DNA from: a virus
Length of the DNA: 38,209 nt
IMG/VR virus record: IMGVR_UViG_3300048839_001590
Location: 1 to 38,209 of that record
Strand: one strand, 5' to 3'
Every line of letters starts with the position of its first letter. The stretch's first letter is position 1. Below are positions 7,417-14,252 of the stretch, one piece after another. The notes under the pieces are model-generated. The model saw only the letters and a list, made by a program, of their open reading frames with translations, was not told where the DNA came from and searched no databases. Position numbers and translations under genes: made by a program.

Positions 7417-7599
7417 ATGAATAAAAGGCGAATGTACAATCTCACCTACGAAGTTCGGAAACAGTATCCGGACCTGACCAAAAAACGCTCTGAACGAGTA
7501 TTTCAGGCAAATCGTGAGCTGGCAACCCAGATGATTGACAACCATCGTGTAAAAGCCTTGATTGACGAATTTGATTTTGCAATTCAAATTACCATCTGA
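7417..7599 (+). CDS. Small early protein, unknown function
   Basis: Sixty residues, beginning MNKRRMYNLTYEVRKQYPDLTKKRSERVFQ in sense but with no recognised domain. It is basic and mostly helical. It sits 12 bp after the ATPase gene in the same operon. No alternative reading of this DNA is better. Confidence 0.6.
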   Translation: MNKRRMYNLTYEVRKQYPDLTKKRSERVFQANRELATQMIDNHRVKALIDEFDFAIQITI

Positions 7600-7639
7600 A
7601 GCAATAAATTATCATTTAACGCAAATAAATTATAATCTG

Positions 7640-8092
7640 ATGCAAACAATTGTAGATAAGCAGAAGAACTTCCTGATCAAGAAGTTTCACATACTTCTTG
7701 GGCAGGCCGGGATCGATAATGAATCCAAGTTCGACATTCTTTCACAGTATGGTGTAACGACAAGCAAGGATCTATCGATACATGATCTTATTGACGTGTG
7801 TGATCACCTTGAAAAGATTGTCTATCCCGGAGCTGTGGATATGGACAAGTGGCGCAAGAGGCTGATAGCCGCCATTGATGCATGGTTGAAGGCCATGAAC
7901 AAGGAAAGCAACCTTAGCATTGTTAAAGCAATTGCTGTACGGGCCGGGGGTGATGAAAGCAAGCAGTTTAACAGGATCCCTCTTGAACGGCTCCGCTCCC
8001 TCTACTACGCTTTTGTCAAAAAGGCAAAAGATCTCAAGACGGTTGAGAAATTAACTGCCGAGGAAATTGATTATTCAACATATCAGAATTAA
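7640..8092 (+). CDS. Mu gp16/GemA-like early protein
   Basis: From ATG 7640 the product is 150 residues. The segment KNFLIKKFHILLGQAGIDNESKFDILSQYG followed by SIHDLIDVCDHLEKI resembles the N-terminal region of the Mu gp16 (GemA, DUF1018) family, in which a helical domain precedes a more variable tail. The tail here contains LERLRSLYYAFVKKAKDL. In Mu, GemA affects host gene expression and DNA supercoiling. The similarity is in pattern and position rather than strict motif, so the assignment is tentative. Confidence 0.5.
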   Translation: MQTIVDKQKNFLIKKFHILLGQAGIDNESKFDILSQYGVTTSKDLSIHDLIDVCDHLEKIVYPGAVDMDKWRKRLIAAIDAWLKAMNKESNLSIVKAIAVRAGGDESKQFNRIPLERLRSLYYAFVKKAKDLKTVEKLTAEEIDYSTYQN

Positions 8093-8098
8093 CAAGGG

Positions 8099-8314
8099 AT
8101 GCCTTATAACCATCTGAATTATTATAAGAGAGTTGCCGAGATGCAAGATGTGGTAAAAGCGATGCAGAATCAGCATCCTGGTCTACCACTGACCCGGATA
8201 TACAGGGATTACATCAAGTGCCGGTTTCACATATCTTATTCGACATTCACAAGGTGGTTAGGCATTCCAGCGAAAGCGATGATTGCTAAAATCGAAGTAA
8301 TAACCAACACCTAG
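8099..8314 (+). CDS. Small putative DNA-binding protein
   Basis: Seventy-one residues with a helical pattern DVVKAMQNQHPGLPLTRIYRDYI and then HISYSTFTRWLGIP, which reads like a helix-turn-helix recognition helix. It follows the gp16-like gene by 6 bp. In this place Mu carries Mor, the activator of middle genes, but the protein is smaller than Mor and I see no clear similarity. A transcriptional role is possible. Confidence 0.6.
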   Translation: MPYNHLNYYKRVAEMQDVVKAMQNQHPGLPLTRIYRDYIKCRFHISYSTFTRWLGIPAKAMIAKIEVITNT

Positions 8315-8319
8315 AAGCT

Positions 8320-8556
8320 ATGACAACTATAACTGAGAAATCAAAAGCTGAACAGAGCATTGCCGCCTCACAGGCGACGATGCGTGATGAAATTACGCAT
8401 CTTGAATACCTGGTCTCGCGCAGGCATGAATGGCTTGATGTACCATTAAACCAGAAGAGAACAACCTATCAGTCAGTGCTCCGTGATACACGTGAGATGG
8501 AGAAAGCACTTGACGGCCTTAAAAAAGAGCTCCAGGAACTTGAGGGTAATAATTAA
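8320..8556 (+). CDS. Small coiled-coil protein
   Basis: Seventy-eight residues, highly charged, predicted helical: DEITHLEYLVSRRHEWLDVP and REMEKALDGLKKELQELEGNN give heptad-like spacing. No catalytic motif. It lies 5 bp after its upstream neighbour and 13 bp before the DUF3164-like gene, so it is part of the early operon. Confidence 0.65.
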   Translation: MTTITEKSKAEQSIAASQATMRDEITHLEYLVSRRHEWLDVPLNQKRTTYQSVLRDTREMEKALDGLKKELQELEGNN

Positions 8557-8569
8557 CAATCTTAATAAA

Positions 8570-9211
8570 ATGAAGCAAAAAGGAACAATGTGGAAAGACC
8601 ACAAAGGAAACGAGGTACCTACGTATGCCATACGGAAGGTGCTGAAAACTGAAGAGCGCCACAGCCACAGAATAGCAGAGGCTGCCATGCTTGCTGAGAA
8701 ATACCTGCGGAAGGTAGTTGATCTGACCAGGGAAGCGTACCATGAGGTATATGAGGAGAAGGTGAGAGATGCCAAGATCATGAACCGCAAGGAGCCTACT
8801 GATGGGATGAGCATAAATGCATTTGACTCATCGGTTGAGATCAAAATTACAAAGCCGGATAATGTCTATTTCGATTCGACCTACGCATCGATGGTAAAGG
8901 AGAAGTTTGATGAGTATTTTGACTCTTTTGAGGATTCAGAGTCGGTTTCTCTTCTCAGGACCATGGTTAACGACCTGCTGTATTCGCCCAAGGGTAATAT
9001 TGATATGGGTAAAGTACTCAGGTTGCGCAAGCATCGTGAGCAGATACAGCAGAGTAAGAAGCTGAGCCACAATGCTTCTCTTTTCGTTGATGCAGTTGAC
9101 CTCTTTGACAAGGCAATTCGCACGAAGCCTGGCTCGATGGGTATTTACATCGACATCAGGGATGACAAGGGTATTTCCCGGCGGATCCCGCTCAAGTATA
9201 CTGATGTATAA
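8570..9211 (+). CDS. DUF3164-like Mu early protein
   Basis: The preferred ATG 8570 gives 213 residues starting MKQKGTMWKDHKGNEVPTYA. The opening W-D-x-x-G-N-x-V-P followed by a long charged helix (ERHSHRIAEAAMLAEKYLRK) is the usual shape of the DUF3164 family found in the early regions of Mu-like phages. The biochemical function of that family is not known to me. An upstream in-frame extension to 8483 overlaps the coiled-coil gene and lacks support. Confidence 0.7.
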   Translation: MKQKGTMWKDHKGNEVPTYAIRKVLKTEERHSHRIAEAAMLAEKYLRKVVDLTREAYHEVYEEKVRDAKIMNRKEPTDGMSINAFDSSVEIKITKPDNVYFDSTYASMVKEKFDEYFDSFEDSESVSLLRTMVNDLLYSPKGNIDMGKVLRLRKHREQIQQSKKLSHNASLFVDAVDLFDKAIRTKPGSMGIYIDIRDDKGISRRIPLKYTDV

Positions 9212-9227
9212 CCCTAAAACCTAACTC

Positions 9228-9932
9228 ATGGAATGTACAACTGATTATTCAATCTTCAAGCAGATCACAGCCAACCGCGAGATTGATCCGAAGCACGTAA
9301 AGCAGCTCGTTGCAGCCATTAGTAAGCGGAATCTGCTTCATGCGAACCCTATGAAGGTTAACTCAGACCTTGCCATTATTGATGGGCAGCACCGGCTGGC
9401 AGCTGCAGAAGAGCTTGGCTTACCCATTTATTATGAGATATCTGATCTTTCACGTGAGGACATCTCGATGCTAAATAGCAACCAGAAAAACTGGAACGCC
9501 ATGAATTATATCGATTTCTACACGATAGAAAAGAAAGAGGCATATGCAAAAATCAGCGGTCTTATTAGTTCTTACCCACATATGGCCATCAGCGCTCTGC
9601 TCTCCCTGAGTAATGGAGCGGGCAAGAGGAGCCTTCAGCAATTAAAAGAAGGGAATCTTGACGTTTCAAATATTGGTCACTGCAGGGCGGTATGTGACCT
9701 ATGTGTAGAGCTAAACAAGCGTTTTCAGAAGGACTTCGTCTTTGACAGTCGCTTTCCCACAGCATTAAGTGCCGCGCTGAATGCGGAGAATTTTAAATCA
9801 GAGACATTGATTGAAAAGATCGGAGCCAGTCCTCGAGAATGGGTGCCCTGCCATACTAAGGTTCAATACTTAGAAATGATCGAAGAGATCTACAACCGAA
9901 ACCTGAGCAAGAATAAGATCAGGCTCCGCTAA
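9228..9932 (+). CDS. ParB/sulfiredoxin-fold protein
   Basis: The 234-residue protein has a ParB-like N-terminal domain. Its signature is LAIIDGQHRLAAAEELGLPIYYEI (residues about 48-71), where DGQHR is the nucleotide-contacting motif of the ParB/Srx fold. Residues 80-115 (NSNQKNWNAMNYIDFY) resemble the DNA-binding helix region of phage ParB-like proteins. The rest is helical. Phages use such proteins as nucleases, DNA-binding factors or regulators; partitioning is unlikely for an integrated transposing phage. A weak hairpin follows the gene. Confidence 0.8.
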   Translation: MECTTDYSIFKQITANREIDPKHVKQLVAAISKRNLLHANPMKVNSDLAIIDGQHRLAAAEELGLPIYYEISDLSREDISMLNSNQKNWNAMNYIDFYTIEKKEAYAKISGLISSYPHMAISALLSLSNGAGKRSLQQLKEGNLDVSNIGHCRAVCDLCVELNKRFQKDFVFDSRFPTALSAALNAENFKSETLIEKIGASPREWVPCHTKVQYLEMIEEIYNRNLSKNKIRLR

Positions 9933-9939
9933 CCCCTGT

Positions 9940-9959
9940 AGGCAGGATCACACCTGTCT
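9940..9959 (+). terminator. Hairpin after ParB-like gene
   Basis: AGGCAGG at 9940..9946 pairs with CCTGTCT at 9953..9959 across a 6-nt loop, with one G-U pair, followed by GTTAAAATTT. It may be a weak intrinsic terminator or attenuator between early and middle genes; the poor T-run keeps confidence low. Confidence 0.35.
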
Positions 9960-9975
9960 GTTAAAATTTCTTCAC

Positions 9976-10521
9976 ATGAAAACAGTAGATAGATACATTA
10001 AGTTGGTATGTGACTACATTGTGGTCGATCAAACAGAAGTCCTGGGGAAGTCGCGTAAAGGCGACCTTCCACTGGCAAGACAATGGGTTTGTTATCTTCT
10101 CAAGAAGCATACAACCTTATCGCTCTCTACAATTGCGGAAGCAATAAATTCTCCAAGCCATTGCGCCACCATTCACGGCGATAAGATGGTGAAGAATTTT
10201 TTGGAAGTTGATAAAAAATTTCAAGTAAGATTTAAGGGGCTGATTGAAAAAGCTTCGATACTGGAGGCTGATATAGAAAAGGAGCAGAATGGTCCTAATA
10301 AAGGAGATATGTGTTGGTTCAGGGAAAACCCTGGATCCTTACCATATCTTGGCAGGTTCCAGGCAGTGGTAGTTGATGCTTCAGGACGCCTAAGATACCT
10401 GATAGAGGGAAGGAAAGAAACTTATGCCAATTGTGAGCCTATACATCACTCTATTCCTCCAGAGCGGTTCAAAAATCGTTATCAGTTACAATTTGTGTAT
10501 AACGAAATTCAAACGCTATGA
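9976..10521 (+). CDS. DnaA domain IV-like DNA-binding protein
   Basis: In the 181-residue protein, residues about 15-85 match the DNA-binding domain IV of DnaA: GKSRKGDLPLARQWVCYLL corresponds to the helix with the conserved R-x-x-x-x-x-A-R, and SLSTIAEAINSPSHCATIHG to the recognition helix, with SHCATI in place of the usual DHTTV. There is no AAA+ domain. The C-terminal half has a beta-rich segment (GDMCWFRENPG... YLGRFQAVVVDASGRLRYL). It may recruit replication or act as a transcription factor for later genes. The next gene overlaps its stop by 4 bp. Confidence 0.75.
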   Translation: MKTVDRYIKLVCDYIVVDQTEVLGKSRKGDLPLARQWVCYLLKKHTTLSLSTIAEAINSPSHCATIHGDKMVKNFLEVDKKFQVRFKGLIEKASILEADIEKEQNGPNKGDMCWFRENPGSLPYLGRFQAVVVDASGRLRYLIEGRKETYANCEPIHHSIPPERFKNRYQLQFVYNEIQTL

Positions 10522-10997
10522 AGAAAGCATCTCTCATCACCAGTTTGATAATTATGAGTTTGGTGGTTTATGCACCAAGCGGACCTGATCCGGATCCGGA
10601 GGCAGTACTTGAGAATTATTTCATGAGTTATGCTCAGCTGAATCAAATAAACCTTAAAAGCGCACTTATTCATGCTGGAGTAACCGCGCCTGAGGTTGTT
10701 CTATCTCAGGGCCGGTTGGAGACAGGCAATTTTACCAGTGACTTATGCCTGCAGTATAACAATCTGTTTGGCATGAAAATGCCCAGGGTTAGAAATACCA
10801 CTGCAATTGGGATGACCGAAAACGGCTTCGCCATTTATGAGTCCTGGTATCACTCGGTGCTCGATATGAAAGCCTTTCAGGAGTACTATCAGAATGCCGG
10901 TAGATGCATGGATGACTATTACTCCTTCCTGAAGGGCATAGGTTACGCAGAGGATCCATTGTATATTAATAAGCTTACTGAGTTATGTTCTATATAA
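10518..10997 (+). CDS. Secreted glucosaminidase-domain muramidase
   Basis: The 159-residue protein starts with a signal-peptide-like segment MKKASLITSLIIMSLVVYA. The body has VVLSQGRLETGNFTSDLCLQYNNLFGMK, the E-T-G-x-F...N-N-L-F-G-M pattern of the FlgJ/glucosaminidase (PF01832-type) lysozyme fold, with E in LETG the probable catalytic acid. ...SWYHSVLDMKAFQEYY and YAEDPLYINKL are also typical. It should hydrolyse peptidoglycan in the periplasm. A second murein enzyme is encoded in the late lysis cassette (25752..26273), so this one may serve early entry, local remodelling or lysis. Confidence 0.85.
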   Translation: MKKASLITSLIIMSLVVYAPSGPDPDPEAVLENYFMSYAQLNQINLKSALIHAGVTAPEVVLSQGRLETGNFTSDLCLQYNNLFGMKMPRVRNTTAIGMTENGFAIYESWYHSVLDMKAFQEYYQNAGRCMDDYYSFLKGIGYAEDPLYINKLTELCSI

Positions 10998-11008
10998 AGA
11001 TCGCTGTA

Positions 11009-11158
11009 ATGGCATTTAAATGCTATTTGTGTGGTACCCTAATCCGCAGGGGCGATGCATATATACAGAATGAAGCCGGTGATTGTACCTGTTTCTGCTC
11101 TTTGCCTATCCGCCGACTCAAACCGATTAATCGAACGGAACATGCAATTGAAGCTTAA
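11009..11158 (+). CDS. Small zinc-ribbon-like protein
   Basis: A 49-residue ORF from ATG 11009 to TAA 11156..11158 begins MAFKCYLCGTLIRRGDAY. It has C5-x2-C8 and later a CTCFC cluster (C27, C29, C31), which could complete a metal site. It fits between the glucosaminidase gene and the membrane protein gene, overlapping the latter by 17 bp. The overlap and cysteine pattern favour a true gene. Function unknown; small zinc proteins of this kind are common in phage accessory regions. Confidence 0.6.
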   Translation: MAFKCYLCGTLIRRGDAYIQNEAGDCTCFCSLPIRRLKPINRTEHAIEA

Positions 11159-11426
11159 GCAAAGGATTGGTATTGTCACAACCGGCTTTATCCAAGTCTA
11201 CTTTGTGAGTGTGAATATCTGCTTTCTAAGTATTGGATCCATGCCTGGAGTCTTGATCGCATCCTTCCTGGTATCATTTACCTGGACCATAAATGTGAAG
11301 AGGATAGCTTTCGGACGTACCTCAGACAGGATCCTCTATAGCCTCGCTGCGACTTGTGGTTCAATTGCCGGGTTGCTCTCGAGTGAACTAATTTCCAACT
11401 TCATTAAATCAATGTTACAACCATGA
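11142..11426 (+). CDS. Small multi-pass membrane protein, holin-like
   Basis: The preferred ATG 11142 gives 94 residues starting MQLKLKQRIGIVTTG. Three hydrophobic segments are visible, at about residues 9-27, 32-50 and 64-82, linked by short basic loops. Size and topology fit a class I holin, and the gene lies just downstream of a secreted muramidase gene. Another membrane component is in the late lysis cassette, so the holin assignment is inferred from topology only. It ends by overlapping the next gene by 4 bp. Confidence 0.6.
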   Translation: MQLKLKQRIGIVTTGFIQVYFVSVNICFLSIGSMPGVLIASFLVSFTWTINVKRIAFGRTSDRILYSLAATCGSIAGLLSSELISNFIKSMLQP

Positions 11427-11875
11427 ACGAAAAGATAATGGTATCCAGGTCGGCATTTGCCAAGGTGCAAAACGAAAACCACCGACTCAAGAGAATACTG
11501 AAGGTTTTATGCACCGGGGAGTCAGTGGCGGCGATTCAATTAAGGATTGAGTACCGTGAGATGCTTGCCAGGGAAGAGGAGATGTGGGACATTATTAAAG
11601 AGTTGTTCAGCCAGGCACGGACCATAAAGACCAGATCAGCAAGAGAACTGTTAGCTGTACCTGATTCAGATACTGACCCATCCACCCAGCGGACTCCTGA
11701 TTTGTGCTGTGGCATTTATCCTCTACCGGAGGTGAAGCCCGACGTAACGGAGTGCCCTCATGAGCATTGGGGCTGCCCCTATCATGCATGCCTTAGCGAT
11801 GACTGCCAGAGAGCTGTAGTTATGGGGCAGGGGCATGATCTTGGTTCGGCAATGTGTGATGAGTTGAGGAACTAA
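11423..11875 (+). CDS. Cysteine/histidine-rich hypothetical protein
   Basis: The 150-residue protein has an N-terminal charged helical half (MNEKIMVSRSAFAKVQNENHRL..., REMLAREEEMWDIIKELF) and a C-terminal half rich in Cys and His: DLCCGIYP, ECPHEHWGCPYHACLSDDC. These residues could bind zinc. The helix-plus-zinc-module layout suggests a nucleic-acid or protein-binding adaptor. I do not recognise a family. Start ATG overlaps the previous stop. Confidence 0.65.
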   Translation: MNEKIMVSRSAFAKVQNENHRLKRILKVLCTGESVAAIQLRIEYREMLAREEEMWDIIKELFSQARTIKTRSARELLAVPDSDTDPSTQRTPDLCCGIYPLPEVKPDVTECPHEHWGCPYHACLSDDCQRAVVMGQGHDLGSAMCDELRN

Positions 11876-11888
11876 TGAGAAAATAAAG

Positions 11889-12116
11889 ATGACAGAAAAA
11901 GACAAGAAAATTATCGAGGACTCAGAGAAGGCGGGGATTCCGATTTTCGTTTTTACAGCAAAGGATATATGCTTAATCCCCACACTTCGAGAGTATCAAA
12001 TGTTCTGCAGATTCGCGGGATGCGACAGAGATCACATAGATGGGGTCGAGCTCCGAATTCGTGAATTTAAAAAATGGCAGGCAGCCAACCCTCATCTGAC
12101 TAAAAAGCCAGACTAG
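11889..12116 (+). CDS. Small hypothetical protein
   Basis: Seventy-five residues, starting MTEKDKKIIEDSEKAGIPIFVF and continuing KDICLIPTLREYQMFCRFAGCD. It is soluble and mixed in structure with two cysteines. It is the last ordinary gene before the retroelement. No family recognised; spacing (13 bp from the previous gene) and codon use support translation. Confidence 0.6.
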   Translation: MTEKDKKIIEDSEKAGIPIFVFTAKDICLIPTLREYQMFCRFAGCDRDHIDGVELRIREFKKWQAANPHLTKKPD

Positions 12117-12167
12117 AAAAAGAAAGAAAACAGCCTTGGGCGGGCTTAGTAAAACCCTAGTCAATAT

Positions 12168-12647
12168 ATGGAAATAAGTACCGAAAAAGCAAGAAGGCTT
12201 CATGATGAAGCACCCGAATGGTTCAAGCAAGAACTCGAAGATGAGTTCGGGAAAGAGACTTTTGAAAAGAAGGAATATGAAAGATTGAATTCCTTTGACG
12301 ATTGCTGCAGAGCTTGCAGCACTACTGAGGAAGAGTTTAATAAGAAGTTCCTTCATCTTGGACTGAGTCCGGATACTTTAAATTTGGAAAGGCTCGGAAT
12401 TATCAACAAGGCTATTAATGACCCCAACTGGAAGCCAGACCATACAAATCATGATCAGAAAAAATGGTTTCCGATTTTTAAGGCGTCTTCGTCCGGGTTC
12501 GGTTTCTCGAATTCGTACTACCTCTACGAGTACTCGTGTGCGTATGTCGGTTCGCGCCTTTGCTCGGAAAACGAGGAAAGATCAACATTCTCTGGCACTC
12601 GATTTGCCAAGTACTGGGAAGCATTCATAACTAATAAAGAAGTATAA
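12168..12647 (+). CDS. DGR target protein 1a, small variable protein
   Basis: The 159-residue protein carries the variable region at residues about 106-132, read as SSSGFGFSNSYYLYEYSC and ending VGSRLC. Fixed residues (SSGFGFS, VGSRLC) frame a run rich in aromatic and other substituted residues, which correspond to AAY codons in template TR1. The N-terminal part has a charged helical segment and NDPNWKPDHTNHDQKKWFPIF, closely paralleled in the next gene (NDGWVPDYSD...RYFPWPF). Similar small SGFGFS proteins are common in Bacteroidetes phages. No signal peptide or tail motif is present, so it may act in the cytoplasm. The VR is internal, with about 27 residues after it. Confidence 0.85.
   Translation: MEISTEKARRLHDEAPEWFKQELEDEFGKETFEKKEYERLNSFDDCCRACSTTEEEFNKKFLHLGLSPDTLNLERLGIINKAINDPNWKPDHTNHDQKKWFPIFKASSSGFGFSNSYYLYEYSCAYVGSRLCSENEERSTFSGTRFAKYWEAFITNKEV
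12484..12563 (+). repeat. Variable region VR1a
   Basis: Aligned without gaps to TR1 (13088..13167), 80 positions. Twelve of the 20 template adenines are substituted and no other template base differs. Immediately after the conserved TGC, CTCG and CGAG form a short 4-bp stem (12563..12575). Confidence 0.93.
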
Positions 12648-12648
12648 A

Positions 12649-13053
12649 ATGGCCAAGGTTTCGACTAAAATCAAGAAAGCCGAGGGATTCGATTATAGAA
12701 CAATCACCTCGGTGGAGGAGGCTTGTAAGAAGCTCAATTTTGACATTACCACTATTCCCGACCTTTCGATGCTCCCTGCAGATCTAGGAGAGAAATTTAA
12801 GGCCGGGATCTTCTGCTCTATTTTTATCCTGGCAATAAACGATGGATGGGTACCTGATTACTCCGATCGTAGTCAGCCTAGATATTTTCCCTGGCCCTTT
12901 ACGTCTTCGTCCGGGTTCGGTTTCTCGTGTTCGGGCTACTACTACGAGTACTCGGGTGCGGATGTCGGTTCGCGCCTTTGCACTAATTCTTCTGAAAAAG
13001 CCCTATGGGCATTGGAGAAGTGTAAAGAGCATTATGAGAAGTGGTTGTTATAA
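12649..13053 (+). CDS. DGR target protein 1b, paralogue of 1a
   Basis: The 134-residue protein starts one base after the stop of the previous gene and shares its layout. The N-terminal helical segment (ITSVEEACKKLNFD, DLSMLPADLGEKFKAG) and NDGWVPDYSD precede the variable region SSSGFGFSCSGYYYEYSG...VGSRLC at residues about 85-111. A helical tail of 23 residues follows. The tandem arrangement points to duplication followed by divergence of the framework, while the VR is kept homologous through the common template. Ligand unknown; the CLec-like VR would expose the changed side chains on a binding surface. Confidence 0.87.
   Translation: MAKVSTKIKKAEGFDYRTITSVEEACKKLNFDITTIPDLSMLPADLGEKFKAGIFCSIFILAINDGWVPDYSDRSQPRYFPWPFTSSSGFGFSCSGYYYEYSGADVGSRLCTNSSEKALWALEKCKEHYEKWLL
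12901..12981 (+). repeat. Variable region VR1b
   Basis: Aligned without gaps to TR1 (13087..13167), 81 positions. Fourteen of 20 template adenines are substituted and no non-adenine base. It shares five changes with VR1a at the two ends (G, G near the start; G, G, T near the end). The last three probably mark the IMH versus IMH-star difference that directs homing. Confidence 0.93.
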
Positions 13054-13086
13054 TTAATAAAGGTTGTATGTCGGTAGCAGCTGTCA

Positions 13087-13167
13087 ACGTCTTCGTCCAG
13101 GTTCAGTTTCTCGAATTCGAACTACAACTACGAGAACTCGAATGCGAATGTCAGTTCGCACCTATGC
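13087..13167 (+). repeat. Template repeat TR1
   Basis: It differs from VR1a and VR1b only at adenines. Read in the VR frame it is rich in AAY codons (reading SNSNYNYENSNANV), the design that allows broad amino-acid change by mutation of the first two codon positions. It is upstream of the reverse transcriptase and 106 bp from VR1b. Confidence 0.95.
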
Positions 13168-13181
13168 ATCAATTACCGCAT

Positions 13182-13208
13182 AAACCCTGCCACTTGGCAA
13201 AAAATAAC
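13182..13208 (+). repeat. Shared post-TR block, copy 1
   Basis: This 27-nt block starts AAACCCTGCC and ends AAAAAATAAC. It matches 15767..15793 with one difference (A versus T at position 11). It starts 15 bp after the end of TR1. The other copy sits in the same place relative to TR2 although the two TRs are unrelated. Confidence 0.9.
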
Positions 13209-13270
13209 ATAACAAACAAAGAGCGCTGGTAGCGAAGTCGAAAGCGATCTTCTGAAAGCAAAGGACCACA

Positions 13271-14224
13271 ATGAAAAGACACGGGAATTTATATAACAAG
13301 ATCTGCAGTATTGAGAATCTTCGCATGGCGGATTCCATTGCCCGTAAAGGCAAACTTTCTCAGCCGGGCATCAAGGCTTTTGACAGGAACAAAGAGGAGA
13401 ACCTAAGGATCCTACGCGAGCAACTTCTGGGGAGAACATTCAGGACATCGGAGTATAAGACATTTCTCATTTATGAGCCCAAAGAAAGACTTATTTTCAG
13501 GCTTCCTTACTATCCTGACAGGATTGTTCACCACGCAGTGATGAATATTATGGAACCGATATTTGTTGCGACATTTACTGCAGATACCTACAGTTGTATT
13601 AAAAAGCGAGGCATTCATGCTGCAGCCAGGGCACTGAAGTCGGCATTAAAGGACAGTACCGGTACTAAATACTGCCTGAAGCTAGATATCAAAAAGTTTT
13701 ATCCAAATGTTGATCATGACATTCTTAAACAGCTTCTACGGAAGAAAATTAAGGATCAGGATATCCTATGGCTCCTTGATGAAGTGATTGACAGCGCCGA
13801 CGGACTACCTATTGGCAACTATTTGAGTCAGTACTTCGCTAATTTTTACCTGGCTTATTTCGACCACTGGATCAAGGAAGACCTTGGGGTTAAATACTAC
13901 TTCCGGTATGCGGATGATCTTGTCATACTATCAAAGGAAAAACCTTATTTGCACGATTTACTTGAAAGGATCCGGATCTATCTGGAGAAAAACCTTAAGC
14001 TCGAAATAAAACACACGTATCAGGTGTTCCCGGTTGATGATAGAGGAATAGATTTTGTCGGGTATGTCTTCAGGCACACCCATATCTTACTTCGAAAGAG
14101 TATTAAGAAAAGCCTTGCCCGTGCTGTAGCAAAGAAAAAGTCGCCCCAGACAATTGCGTCATATATTGGATGGGCCAAACACTGTAATAGCCGCAATCTA
14201 CTTAAAAAGGTGCTAGTGAAATAA
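13271..14224 (+). CDS. DGR reverse transcriptase
   Basis: The 317-residue enzyme shows KYCLKLDIKKFYPNVD (catalytic D139), GLPIGNYLSQYFANFYL with the SQ motif (S186-Q187) that distinguishes DGR and related group-II-like enzymes, and YYFRYADDLVILS (YADD, D215-D216). The length and compact thumb are normal for DGR enzymes. It copies TR RNA into cDNA with frequent misincorporation at adenines and, with accessory factors, transfers it to VR. It is the only reverse transcriptase in the window, flanked by TR1 upstream and target protein 2 downstream. No avd-like four-helix gene is adjacent. Confidence 0.97.
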   Translation: MKRHGNLYNKICSIENLRMADSIARKGKLSQPGIKAFDRNKEENLRILREQLLGRTFRTSEYKTFLIYEPKERLIFRLPYYPDRIVHHAVMNIMEPIFVATFTADTYSCIKKRGIHAAARALKSALKDSTGTKYCLKLDIKKFYPNVDHDILKQLLRKKIKDQDILWLLDEVIDSADGLPIGNYLSQYFANFYLAYFDHWIKEDLGVKYYFRYADDLVILSKEKPYLHDLLERIRIYLEKNLKLEIKHTYQVFPVDDRGIDFVGYVFRHTHILLRKSIKKSLARAVAKKKSPQTIASYIGWAKHCNSRNLLKKVLVK

Positions 14225-14252
14225 TGTAAATCATTTAACAAGTATTATATCT

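Larger units (their letters stand above)
13058..13252 (+). ncRNA. Template RNA 1 of the retroelement (TR1 with flanks)
   Basis: The non-coding stretch between target protein 1b and the reverse transcriptase contains TAAAGGTTGT (13058..13067), TR1 (13087..13167), a block at 13182..13208 shared with the second template cassette, and a third weaker shared block at 13222..13248 that begins AGCG and ends AAAGCGAT. DGRs need RNA beyond TR for priming and reverse-transcriptase binding, and these shared flanks are the natural candidates. The limits of the transcript are inferred. Confidence 0.75.

Noticed and set aside
13041-13232. 63-codon ORF across TR1
   Set aside because: It reads the template in a different frame from the VRs and covers the non-coding template RNA.
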